A stretch of DNA of 64,000 nucleotides, from positions 824,146 to 888,145 of the forward strand of contig JAVSML010000031.1 in the NCBI GenBank assembly GCA_038503035.1, given 5' to 3'. This DNA is from Crocodylus rhombifer (taxonomy: Eukaryota; Chordata; Crocodylia; Crocodylidae). This document shows, piece by piece, positions 43,362-54,235 of this stretch. Every line of letters starts with the position of its first letter. Position 1 is the stretch's first letter. Under the pieces are notes generated by a model, which ran no database searches, had not been told where the DNA came from, and saw nothing but the letters and a program-made list of their open reading frames with translations. A program made the position numbers and the translations under genes.

Positions 43362-45530
43362 TTTCATGGAGTCATAGATTGTTAGGGGCCGCAAGGGACC
43401 TTGGAAGATCATCGGGTCCAGGCCCTCTGCACCAGACAGGAAAGAGAGCTGGGGTCAGGTGACCCCAGCAAGGTGACCATCCAGTTTCCACTTAAAGATT
43501 TCCAGGCCAGGCGATTGCACCACCTCTGGCAATTTGCAGGGTGGCAATTGCACCACATTTCTCGAGACACCCTGACTGTAAACAGCCTAAAGCAATTTGT
43601 TGCTGTTACTCATGGTTTTCCCCAAGAGCACCCTGGTGAACAGTTGTTCGCTGAGCTCTTGATCTACTCCCTTGATGTAGCCGTAACCTGCTACTGAGTC
43701 CTCTCTCAGCCTTGTCTTTTTTAGGCTGAAGAGACCCCAGTCCCTCATCCTCTCCTTGTGTGGTGTGCCTTGCAAGTCCCTGATCATATGGGTAGCTCTT
43801 CTCTGGACTCTCTCAAGTTTTTCCATGTCCTTGTTGAAGTACAGTGCCCAGAACTGGACGCAGTCCTCCAGCTGCAACCTGACCAGTGCTGAGTGCATTG
43901 GAAGAATCATTTCCTTGGTTTTACATGAGATGCATTGGTTGATGCATGCTAGAGTATTGCTTGCCCTGTTAGCTACAGCATTGCACTGTTGGCTCATATT
44001 TATAGTGTGGTCTGTTATTACCCCTAGGTCCCTTTCAGCTGTAGTGCAAGTCAAATTGGTACTACTGAGCCTGTAGGTATGTTGGGGGTTGTTTGCCCCC
44101 AGATGGAGCACTTTACACTTCTCAGTGCTGAACTTCATCTGATTCTGATTCACCCAACTCTCCAGCCTGCCCAAGTCCACCTGCATCTGCAGCCTATTTT
44201 CAGGTGTGAACATGATCCCCCATAACTTGGTGTTGTCCATGAACTTAGCCAGTGAGCTCTTCACCCCCACAGCCAAATTATTCATAAAGATGTTGAAAAG
44301 CACTGGTCCAAGCCTGGATCCCTGAGGGAAACCACTGGCCACTTCTCACCAGGACAACACAGATGTGTTCATAAGAACTCTCTGGGTCTTACCTCTTAGC
44401 CAGTTTCCCACCCACTGAACCATTGAGCAGTTAAGACCACAATCTTCCAGTTTTCTAATGAGGATATCATGGGATACTAGATCAAAGGCCTTCTGGAAAT
44501 CTAGATATATAATGTCAGCCTCTTCTCCCTTGTCCAGGGGCGACATACCTGGTCATAGAAGGAGATGAAATTGGTAAGACAAGATCTACCCATGGTGCTG
44601 GCTGTCATTCAGAACCCTACCTTCTGTGAGCATATTGCACATAGACTCCTTGATGACTTTTTCTAGGATTTGCCCTGAGATAGAAGTTAGGCTGATTGGT
44701 CTATAGTTGCCCGGGTCTTCCCTCTTCACCTTCTTGAAGATGGGCACAATACTGACCCTTTTCCAATCCTCAGGGATTTCCTCTGAGCACCATGAGTTTT
44801 GGAAAAGTTTTGCCAGGGATCCTGCAGTGACCTCGGCCAGCTCCTTCAGTACTCTTGGGCGGAGTTCATCTGGTCCTGATGATTTATAATTGTCTAGCTT
44901 TTCTAGTTGGTCACGCACCAGCTCAGTGTCAACACTAGGAAGGTGGTCATTCCTACTGCGCCCCCCTATAAGCTTTATCTAGCACATTTTTCCACTTGGT
45001 CCAGTGAAATACCGAAGCAAAATGGGCATTCTGGAGTCCTTTTTTTTTCCTGGGTGCCCGTTACCAGATGTCTTGAGGGGTCCCATGTTTCCATTTGTTT
45101 TCCTTCTGCTCCCTACATACCTAAAGAAGGATTTCTTATTTTTGATTCCTGTTGCTAACTAAAATTCAGTCACCACCTTAACTTTCCTAAGCTTTTCTCT
45201 TCATGTGTGGACCGCTGTTGTATAGTCCTCCTTGAGGACTGTCCCAAGCTTCCATTGTGTGTAAGCCTTGTTTTTCTTTTTCAAGAGGAGCATGATATTC
45301 CTATTATGCCAGGAGAGCTTGCAAACTATTCTGTGACCTTTCCTCTGCACAGGAATGGTCTTCTTTTGTGCTTCAAGGATTGTGTCCTTGAGGAATGACC
45401 ACTCTTCGTGCACTCCATTTGCCTTCAGTCCCTGGACCCACGTGGCCTCCCCTACTATTACCCTGAGCCTGTTGATATTTGTGTTTTTAAAGTCCAGGAC
45501 TTTAATCCTGCTAGTTCTCTTCCATTATTA
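43362..45530 (-). mobile_element. CR1 LINE, about 2.2 kb, 5' truncated
   Basis: Antisense CR1. It starts on the plus strand with 'atggagtcatagattgttag' and 'gcaagggaccttggaagatc' (3' tail), passes through RT, and ends in the endonuclease C-terminus/linker near 45530 (minus strand: LDFKNTNINRLRVIVGEATWV). It is intermediate in age, with scattered stops but frames still readable. It begins about 40 bases after the GGGTGACC element. Confidence 0.92.
43587..45413 (-). pseudogene. CR1 endonuclease-linker and reverse transcriptase, broken
   Basis: The minus-strand pieces in order are as follows. 45413-45201: linker, HEEWSFLKDTILEAQKKT. 44918-44586: RT start, SSGPDELRPRVLKELAEVTAG, then KRVSIVPIFKK and NYRPISLTSI. 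44546-44346: EADIIYLDFQKAFDLVSHD, catalytic motif A intact. 44342-43587: ASGFPQGSRLGPVLFNIFMNNL through thumb, DCVQFWALYFNKDM, and RATHMIRDLQG. The FADD box has become FMDN, so it is catalytically dead. Frames are broken near 44586-44546 and by the stop between 44346 and 44342. Confidence 0.9.
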
Positions 45531-45734
45531 TCCAGACTCCTAGCACAGATATGCAAGCACTTGAAAAACATGTTTTCGCCCCATTCTTTGCCACATCAAT
45601 CTGATTGGTCCAGGAATGTGAGTTTACAGTGTTTCCCTAGTCCTGTTCCATTACATTGCTAGTTAAACATCCACTTTCCTGCACCAGCTACACTTCAATC
45701 AGGAAGGTTACACCCTTAAACATTTGCACACCTT

Positions 45735-45895
45735 GGAGATGGATTTTATAGGTGAGGAAACTGCATCAGTGAGAGGTTGAATGATGTGCCCAATATTACA
45801 TGCTAACCCACTGGCACAGCTGAAGATACAATGCCAGAGTCCTGTTTTCTGGGCCTCTCTGATCCAGCCACTTGAGTGCACTATCTCCACCTACA
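45735..45895 (-). mobile_element. MIR SINE
   Basis: The plus strand has 'tataggtgaggaaactgcat', 'atgatgtgcccaatattaca', 'aatgccagagtcctgttttc' and 'cttgagtgcactatctcc'. Reversed, these give MIR landmarks from the tRNA-like head through the 'tttcctcacctataaaatc' tail. Confidence 0.8.
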
Positions 45896-46592
45896 AAAAT
45901 GACTTTGCATCTTCGAAGACTCATTACTGACATACATTACACAGGCTCATTACACATACACGCACAGCAGAAATTTCTGTAACTGGCTGTCAACCATAAA
46001 ACAACGTTGACACAATCCTATATTATCAATTAACAATTCAAATGGAGCTCCTCCAATGTCCTCCTGGGCAATTAAAACTGCCTGATAGTTTCCAGGTGTT
46101 GCCTTATAGATAGCCAAGTTGCTTGGGAAGAGGTCCTTGTGAATAAAGGTTGTGTCAGTTTGTGGTAAGCGTATCTTGATGGAGAAGTATTTTTACATAT
46201 GAAATCAATTCTTTTTTAGTCATCACATTGGGGAGGGAGGCAGAGGGAAATTGAAAGGACTACACAGATGGAACTTCTCTTTTCCCAATATGTAGCCCAT
46301 CATATCAGAGATGGGTCCTAGGGATCAGAAAATCCTGAGGGAGCTGGATCATGGATGCCCTCCTTGTATTTCTACCTTGGATGACTTTCTTTCTTGGGCT
46401 TGTCAGTCCAGTGCCTTTACCAACTCAAAAGTTGCACAAGTAGAAACTAGTGTCCTTCTGTTTATCAGAGAAAGGGCATCTTGGAAGAGTCTAAATCTAC
46501 CTGTTTAAGGGAAAATAAAATTTTTGGAAGGAAGAGATTGAAAAGCCTTTGGCCACTGAAAGCACTGAAGTGGAAGTAAGACCAGTTTATTG
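45896..46592. other. Unannotated DNA
   Basis: No gene or repeat recognised. Confidence 0.5.
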
Positions 46593-46627
46593 AAACACAC
46601 ACACAAACACACACACACACACACACA
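46593..46627. repeat. (AC)n microsatellite
   Basis: ACACAC run interrupted by two AAACAC units. Confidence 0.95.
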
Positions 46628-48445
46628 AGTTTTTACTGACTCTTTGCAGTGGTCAGAGGATAATCAGAGGATGAACACAGTGGCCCAGCTAATGAGGTTG
46701 ACACAAAACCTGCAATGCACAGCAAGGATGCGAATTATTTCACGTTCAATACGTCAAATGGTCTCGTGTCTGAACTACCAACACTGGCTGTGATTTCTCT
46801 TATTCACACCAGCAAAGCAGGTCTGATCTGAATTTGGATCACAAATCTTCAAATAAATTCTCAAGGACATTGTAATTTAACACTGGTGTTTCAGAGGGCA
46901 GCTGTCTTCTTTGTGAACCATCACCCCAGCTTGATGCCAGAAGGTTGCTGTAAGGGCTGTCTTTCGGATGTGAAATAATAATGAGGCCTTGGCTACCTGC
47001 TAGAGATATAATCAAGCTTTAGTTTAGAAGCCTCTGCTGTGAGATTGCCATCTCAGTAGCCCAACAATGATATTAATTTTTTAGAGAAGGAGATAGTTTG
47101 CTTTGTAGGTGCCTGGCTAAGCCAAATTTTTTGAAAAAACCGTTTTGGCGTGTCCATTTCTTGTAATAAGCCTGGTTATCAGTCCTCCTGGCTTCACAAA
47201 ACCTGCTCGTCTTGCAGCCCCCAGTCCAATATAGCATTTCTGAGCCCATTTATAAGTGCTGCAACCTATTGTTCAGGACATGTCGATATATGTAATTCCT
47301 GTTAAAAAAAGTTTTGGAAGCAACTGAACTCTGAAGAAACAAAGACTCAACTTTCAGATAACCACACGCAGGACTCAGAATAAAAAATGATGGAGACATA
47401 TCCCCCAAATCTATTTAATATTATTTTTGTTAAGGAAGGCAGGAAGGAAGAGAGGCAATGTGGGGGGGAGGTGGCAGGGAAGGAGGGGGATCTCTCTCTC
47501 TTTTGGACATATCATCTGTGTCCCTTTAAAGATGAAAAAAATAACAACAAGCTCACCGGCATGCCATCTGCATCATCTTCTGAGCCTTTTAAGCAAACAA
47601 ACAAACCAAAAAAAATGAAATAACTTTGCACGGAAAGAACAAAAATCAGCAGGAGAAAAAGGAATATGGTCTTTGGATTAATGCCCAAATTAAGATGCTC
47701 AGTAGATCTCTATCCTTTATTTTTACTTCTTGGCATCAGTGCTAGTGAACGGGCCAAAGCTTTGAGGATGGCAACCCTCTGTAATACTCACATCAACTGC
47801 AAATAGCTCAAAGTGTGAGAGACCAGATGTTAGAGGGCAGCTGGAAACCAGGAGAGGTCCAGGAGTTCACCCTCCCCATCAAGCTAGCTTGACATCAGCC
47901 AACAGTTGACTTCACGTGGCACAGCTGACGTGATCTCCCGTGATTGATGTGCTCTGCAGTGTTTAATTGCTCCGATCCCTTAATCTTTTCTTTCCTTTTT
48001 CTGTTTTACATTCTTTTGCCCTTTGTGTTCCTGAAGGATGTCAGGTTGAGGATCCTGGAGAATTAATCCATTGTTAAAGGCCTAAGACAAGAAATGCATG
48101 AACAATGGCACGGCAAGCTGCTTTTCACTGCCTGTCTGCTTCAGTCTGCAACCACTTCCAGGGATGGGGAGGTAGTTCAAATCCAGGACTATTCAGTCTG
48201 CAGCCTCCCGACTATTAATAATTATAGCATGGCTACTTTGTTCCACATACAGCTGACTTTTCATTTCTAGCACTTTGGTATTTGCTCTGAAGTTTCTCTT
48301 TTGGAGCAAAATACTTTTGAGGAGCTTTGTGGCAATGACTTTGATAGCATAGCACCAGTCATGTAACTTGAGCTCTTCATAGTAATTGCCATGACAGAGT
48401 TCAATAAGCCATTGATAAACCATCAAACTACTACATGACCACGTA
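46628..48445. other. Unannotated DNA, one possible ancient SINE
   Basis: No gene. Near 46890-47010, 'ggctgtctttcggatgtgaa' followed by 'aatgaggccttggctacctg' resembles the core of deep-rooted vertebrate SINEs; not certain. The stretch 47880-47990 is repeat-free with E-box and CRE-like sites ('cacgtggcacagctgacgtg'). Confidence 0.4.
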
Positions 48446-48545
48446 TATTGGGTCCCAAACTGCGGTCCATGGATCACTGGCAATTGGTGAGGCCATGCTA
48501 AGCGGTCTGCAGCTGATCCACAGACAAGCTCAGGCCTGACATGCT
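48446..48545. mobile_element. hAT-like element fragment
   Basis: 'attgggtcccaaactgcggt', then 'ccatggatcactgg' and 'gaggccatgctaagcggtc', matches the style of CAGTGGTCCCCAAACTGCGG-type non-autonomous hAT termini. The right end was not identified. Confidence 0.5.
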
Positions 48546-48574
48546 TATATAATGGTTTTGGTTAACAGGTCAAT

Positions 48575-48725
48575 TCACAGATTCATAGATGTAGGGTCGG
48601 AAGGGACCTTGCAAATCTTCTAGTCTGACCCCTGCCAAGGCAGGAGAGAAAACTGGGCTCAAATGACCCCAGCTCTTAAAGATCATCATCAAGCCTCATC
48701 ATCAAGCCTCCTCTTAAAGATGATG
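48575..48725 (-). mobile_element. CR1 LINE 3' end
   Basis: The plus strand has 'attcatagatgtagggtcgg', 'aagggaccttgcaaatcttc' and 'tgacccctgccaaggcagga', then 'caaatgaccccagct' and a short 'cttaaagatcatcatcaagc' region with a local direct duplication. This is a reverse-complement CR1 terminus. Confidence 0.88.
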
Positions 48726-48985
48726 AGCGTGTTCCATGAGAAATTAAGAAAGTTAATAAGGGTTAATTGGCCCAGATCTATTTTGCCCCTAAGAAGTATA
48801 AATGGCATGTAGGTGTTTTTATTATGTGCGTTTCTAAGTGAGAACCTTCCCCCTCTTTCTCTCCCTCTGTCTCCCAACCTCCCGCTCAAGTCCCTGGAAA
48901 ACAGTGTCTGCTTTTGGAACATAACCTCCTCTTAGCCTAAGTTGAAAATAAAAAGAGGAATGAGGGTCTCCTTCTTTACACACCT

Positions 48986-49130
48986 TTGGCTTCCTGGCCT
49001 AGTGGTTAATGCACTTGTCCAAGTGCATAACCTGAGTTCTCAGCCCTGTTCAGCCTGAGGTTTGACTCTACATCACCAACCTATGAGTGAGGTGATCTAA
49101 TAGTCCTTTCTGTCCTCAAACTCAATAATT
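48986..49130 (+). mobile_element. MIR-like SINE
   Basis: 'ggcctagtggttaatgcact' and 'tgcataacctgagttctc' are a decayed tRNA-derived head. The body is degenerate. Confidence 0.6.
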
Positions 49131-49641
49131 AATGTCTTGGGAGTATTGCAGTCGCCCAAAAGATGCCTTTATAGATGGAAGAGAAAATCAGGCTTTTCAC
49201 TTATCTTTGGTTCCATCCTAGTGTCCGGGACACATCTGGGTCAGTTGCTTTGTTTGATCTGCCAAACAAGACCATGTCCCAGTCTCCAAGGGTGGAGTCC
49301 GAGATTATATCAAGTATGCAGCTGGCAATTAAAACCAATCAGTGGTGTTTCTACAGAAGAAAAGTAATTTAGGGATCATGTCTAAGAACTTCACCCAGAT
49401 TTAGAGAAGCTGGAGAAAAAGATAATATACAGTCACCAGACTGGAACTAGAAAAAACACTGTGACCCCCTCCAGGTTTGGCTGTTGGAAAGGGGCGCGCG
49501 TCTCAAGTCTTTCCTTGTCATAGCTAGGCCCAGCCTAGAACCGTTCTGCACATTTTGTCCATTTACCACCACTGCGCCATTTCAATATCTTTTTATTCAA
49601 GCACATTTGTGCCACATAATGACTATCACCAAATATTATAT
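49131..49641. other. Unannotated DNA
   Basis: No gene or repeat recognised. Confidence 0.5.
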
Positions 49642-49892
49642 CATTGAATCATAGAAAATGAGGATTGGAAGAGACCTCAGGAGGTCATGTCTAGTCAAAG
49701 CAGGACCAGCCACAACTAGATCATCCTAGCCAAGTCTTTGTCTAGCCCGGGCTTGAAACCCTCCATGGATGGAGACTCCACCACTTCTCTGGGTCACCTG
49801 TTCCAGGGCTTCACCACCCTCCTAATGAGACATTTTTTTCCTAATATCCAACCTAAACTTCCCTTGCTGCAACTTGAGCCCATTTCCCCATG
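49642..49892 (-). mobile_element. CR1 LINE 3' end
   Basis: The plus strand runs 'ttgaatcatagaaaatgagg', 'gaagagacctcaggaggtca', 'gactccaccacttctctggg', 'taatgagacatttttttcc', 'ccttgctgcaacttgagccc'. This is the reverse complement of the 3' UTR/RT end of the CR1 subfamily also seen sense at 17100-17378. Confidence 0.88.
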
Positions 49893-50099
49893 GGGACAAT
49901 ATGAAATCCAGGACGCTGCCCACGACTCAGCCACTGCAGCAAAGTCAGGGGTGCGGCACCCCGGTCTTATTATTTAGGCAGCTAAGGAGTCAGTGGGCCA
50001 TTAATGACCCATTCTTTTCATCACAGGTATTAACGATCCCCTTTTTAATGGTCATTCCATTATTCAAGCTAACCTATGAGGGCAATTTTGCTGTCTGCT

Positions 50100-50236
50100 A
50101 GGGCTTCCTAGTTCACAGCTCCTGCTGTCCCGCCTGGCACCTGGGACACTCATTTTAATTTTCACCAGCTGGCCATGACCAGCCTCCGAAATTTGGGACC
50201 ATCCCAGCCAATCCAGGACATGAGATCGCCCTAAGT
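50100..50236. mobile_element. Fragment of the GGGTGACC transposon family
   Basis: 'ccagcctccgaaatttggga', 'ccatcccagccaatccagga' and 'catgagatcgccctaa' align with the right end of the element at 42704-43322 ('cctccaaaattcaggactgt', 'catatggtcacccta'). The left end is missing or decayed. Confidence 0.55.
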
Positions 50237-50787
50237 AATAGGAAATGAGATGTTATAGCACTACAGAAGGATCTCAGCTTTTCCTGGGCTTTTAAAGATT
50301 ACAGGGGAGGTGATTTTATTTTTGGTGTTTTTCTATTTCTTTTTAGAACACGTGTATGACCAAGCAATATGAAAACAATTTCAAAATTGTGTTTATTTCT
50401 GATGACAAATTCTGTTTTTTGGAATTCAGTCTTTTCTCCATTTTAATACACCTTGTGATCACCTTTCCTTGGATGGAAGGAGGGCACACAACAGCCCCGT
50501 TGCTATCAAATGCTGCCTCTTTAGGACTCGCCTTTTCTTGGCACTGTTAAGGCAAGAAGCTTCTCCTCTGCAGCCCTCGTTGAATACATCCCTTCCTGAT
50601 TCCCACCCCCAGCACACACACTCCTCATAGTCTCAACAGTGCACAGCATATTTCCTTTTCTTTCCCAGGCCCGGCAGCTCTTCATATTCCTCTTCTTCTC
50701 CTGTTGATTTATATATTTAGAGTTATTAAATAACAAATCCTTACTGCAGGTTGGGGCAAGTTGCATTAAAGCCATTCAACAAAACAG
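50237..50787. other. Unannotated DNA
   Basis: No gene or repeat recognised. Confidence 0.5.
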
Positions 50788-50861
50788 AATCAGGCCTTTG
50801 GGGGTCGGACTCGATGATCTGCTCAGGTCCCTTTCGACCCTACAAACTATGAAACTATGAT
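50788..50861 (+). mobile_element. CR1 LINE 3' end, young type
   Basis: 'gggggtcggactcgatgatc', then 'tgctcaggtccctttcgacc' and an AAACTATGAAACTATGA tail. This is the same tail type as the intact-RT copy at 5376-6927, so probably the same young subfamily. Confidence 0.9.
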
Positions 50862-52599
50862 GTTTTTGCCTCTTTCTTTGACTGGGATGGATTATCATCA
50901 GAGATCTGCATGAAGCAGACTGTACTGATTTTCTTCCAAACGGAGCAGCATACGGCAGCAACAGAAGACTTCCCAGGGCTCTGTGCTATATAAAGTAAAT
51001 AAGGCCAAGCAGGAACTGACCCTAGTAGACCTCAATGATTAGGCCTAAAGAAAAGTCAGCAAGGAGCGGGGGGAGACATCTGAAAAGCAGTCTTTCAAAA
51101 TAAGCACATGACTTTTATTGCTTATCAGTATCTATTTTTTATGTCTGATGTATTATTGAGAGAGACCCTAATAAAACACTTCTTTTTTTCCCAGCTTGGT
51201 CTTGGTGTCATGAGGTGTTCCTTAAGAGGAATATGTGCTTTTACATGTGGTTCAAAGATCTGATCTCTGTTTCTTCAGCTGCATTGTCCAGTTTCCCTCA
51301 GGACTTTGCTGTCAAGTGATATGGGTCTCTAGAAGACAGTAGTGCAACTAAGGGACGGGGGAGTGCAAGGTGCCAACCTTGAGCACTGACTTGGAGGGAC
51401 CACCAGTATGGCCTTGTCCCCCCAGGAACCCTTTGTTGGCCAGCCATAGGAGATGGGCAGGTGCAGCTCCATGCGTAGTAGTATTCTGGCGGAGCAAGGG
51501 TGGAAGAGGCCTTGCCATTGGAGGCATGGCCCTGTGCCTGGGGGAGTGAATGGACCACCAGGAGTAGTTCCCAGGGAGCCCACACTTCTGCCTGCCCCGC
51601 AGCTAAAGAAGCAGTAGTAGCAGCTGCTTCCCAAGGGATGACAGCTCCAGCAGGTAAGACTCTTCTACCTCCACCTTCCCCACTCTGCGGTGGGGTGTGG
51701 GTGTATATCCCACCCCCGGGCATTGAAAAAGCTTGCTGCACCTCTGCTAGAATAGGTTTTGGGTGGCGACATGACTAAAGGAGAATCATAGCATTCAAAA
51801 GGCGAGCTCCTCTTAGCATATCTTCTTCATTCACTGCCTCCTCTTCCAAGGCAGGACTGGCCCTTCTGATATGTTTCGTAGTGCTTTCCCAGGTACGTTT
51901 TTAAATCCTCCGATGATACTACTTACAACTCTTTTCCTTCCTGAGATCTTAGTATTAGGCCTGTTTTTCCTCCCTCTCCCCTCCTCCCCCCATGAAGTTG
52001 ACTTTCGATTTTTTTAGAGGCGTAATTCATTCCTATTGTCCTGCTTTTACTATTTCTAGCCCATGCTTTTATTGCTATCTGCTTTTCACCCTAGTGACCG
52101 TGTAACTCCTTCATTTGTTCATTAACAGATAAATCCTTCTTTGGAAGTTCCCTGACATGTCTGCACAGGTCTCTTCTTGATAGTGAAGCAGTAGCATTGC
52201 TAGAGGGTAACCAAAGTAATGATAGTTGTAAGGATAGGGGTGGGGATAAAAAAAACCCCGTCACTAGGCCAGCTTCACCATTTCAACTCCCACATTGCAT
52301 GTGCTGTTGCTTGAATGAACCCTTTATCACGGTAACACGAGGTAAAAAACGGTGTGCCTCAAGGTCTTTGTGGAAGACGGACAGGCCTGCAACCTCTGGT
52401 AACAGCGCGTCCCTTGGATTTTACTTCCCTCGCTGTGCGCGTGTGAAAAGTCATCTGCATTTTGTCACTTCATCTGGTGAATTTGGATCCCAGAGAATAA
52501 GGTATCAGCATCCTAATCCCTTGGAAAGATGCCAGCTTTCCTACACAGTGGGCCTACAGCAATCCAGTAGCATTTTCAAACCTCACCGCACCGTCAGCT
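50862..52599. other. Unannotated DNA
   Basis: About 1.7 kb, GC-richer around 51340-51740 with overlapping short frames on both strands. None resembles a known protein. Confidence 0.5.
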
Positions 52600-52830
52600 G
52601 TCAACCAGAGCCATCCAATAAAGTCATCCATGATTAATTATTCTTAAATGACAGCAGCATATTGAAACAAGCTGATAGCTGCTGACAGTGGGAATCCAAT
52701 TAACCTGAATTACTATCTTGATTGTGGCCCAATTAATGTCAGCTGTGCCATGTCAGAAATGAAGGCCTGGCTAATATAATTGTTTAATTAATTCACTGTA
52801 GAGGTTAGTTGATCTGGGACTGCCCTGACA
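52600..52830. promoter_or_regulatory. Candidate conserved non-coding element (homeodomain-site cluster)
   Basis: A repeat-free stretch packed with ATTA cores: 'catgattaattattc', 'ccaattaacctgaattac', 'cccaattaatgtcagctg', 'gtttaattaattcactg'. It also has a CAGCTG E-box and 'agctgatagctgctgacag'. There is no open frame. The density of paired AATTA sites stands out against the flanks. Enhancer role is inference. Confidence 0.35.
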
Positions 52831-54149
52831 TCTACTTCTTTTGATTTTTATTTTTTTTCCTACTGAACATTAGATTTTAAAGAGAAGGGTAAAGCAGAAG
52901 GCTGTCTACTGCGCTTTGCTTAAGTGGATAAATGAAATTCCCCCCTTAAATGGGGCTTTGAAAGAGCACTTGGGGAATCGCAGAACAGTTAGACTTCCAT
53001 TACGAGCCTACTGCTGCCCATCGCCTTCATTAGCTTTGCCATGTCCTGCCGGCTGAGTTGCGAAGGATCACACGGACTTCTCTTTGATGCTTTCAGACAG
53101 AGGTTTGATGCTGACTTGATTTCATGATTTGTTTCCTAGTTAAAACCTAGATTTGAGGAGAGTGAGTGGGTGGGTGGGTCGGCGGGCTGACTGGCAGTGA
53201 GGAAAAACAGAGCCAATCACCTATAGGAATAGGAATTTCTAATAGGAATTTGAGCCTGGAGTGACTAGATTTTTTTTTAAAATTATGTGAAATTAGGTAA
53301 TGGGCTTGACGCAAGTGTGCTCATCACAAATTCACCATCATAAAAAAAAAGTGTCTTATTTGTGGCTGCAGGAATGATAAAGGCTAGAGATTGGGCAGCT
53401 ACTGGCTCTTCCAGGTGAGATTTCCTAGTGTAGGGGTCGGCTTCCTACTGTGTTCATTTTGGTGGCTAAGTAGAGGATTTTAATTCCTGTATCTATCAGT
53501 TAGACATTTTTCAGCAACGTTTTGAATACCCATCCTTCCACCCCTCGTATAAAGGGCAGCTATAACAAAGTGAGGAGCCCAGCTGAGCTTTGTAAGGCCT
53601 AGAGGTCATTCCTAGCCCCCAGCAAAGAAGTTTTGAGTCTGTGAACTAGATCAAGAGCAAACTTTCCTTCATCCCTGCAAGAAACTTGAATTATCCCTAA
53701 AAAAGACAGACAGGCTCAGACTGATTACCGAAATAAGAGGATTACAACTGAAAAAGAGCTCTAATGACTTAAAAGAGGTAGCATAAGAAAGATGAACTCA
53801 ACAAATTAGTATGGTAAGTATGGAGGTTTTGACAAGAGAAAAGGGAGAGAAATGCATAGATTTCTCATGCAGAGCTCAACTATATATTTAAGCTGCTGTC
53901 ATGGCTGCCAGAGGGGGCAAAAAAAAGACGTGTTACGGGATTTGATCATCTACTCGTAAGTCAGGGCAAGGCACCCTCAAAAAAATTCAGAGACTCCATT
54001 CACAAAACCACCTAAAACTATGAAGACTTTTCAAAAGTTGTCAAAGCCTGTGATTTCTTGACCTTTTCCTAAAACAGGCTGTTTCCTGAGATTTCTGGTA
54101 TTTTTAGGTTTGACTTCTTCTACACATACCAAGAAGCGAAACCAGTTTG
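52831..54149. other. Unannotated DNA
   Basis: No gene. GTGGGTGGGTGGGT lies near 53165. An A-run sits at 53342-53350. Confidence 0.5.
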
Positions 54150-54235
54150 GCGGTGTCTCAGATTGGACCAACTTTGTAGTTGAGAGAGATGTTAGACAAG
54201 CTTTCAGGCAAAAACTGTCCCTGGGTTCCTGAGTA
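54150..54235. mobile_element. Reptilian hammerhead-family short repeat, fragment
   Basis: 'tcagattggaccaactttgt', 'gagagagatgttagacaag' and 'ctttcaggcaaaaactgtcc' match the 'ggaccaac...acaagctttc' portion of this repeat group. The first hammerhead box is lost. Confidence 0.55.

Noticed and set aside
51298..51741. Minus-strand frame of 147 codons
   Set aside because: Overlaps frames on both strands in a GC-richer patch. No domain, no splice context, no signal.
52197..52637. Plus-strand frame of 146 codons
   Set aside because: No recognisable motif. It runs into the homeodomain-site cluster and reads as non-coding.
53443..53470. Possible hAT terminus 'taggggtcggcttcctac'
   Set aside because: Only about 12 bases resemble a hAT end and no partner terminus was found.
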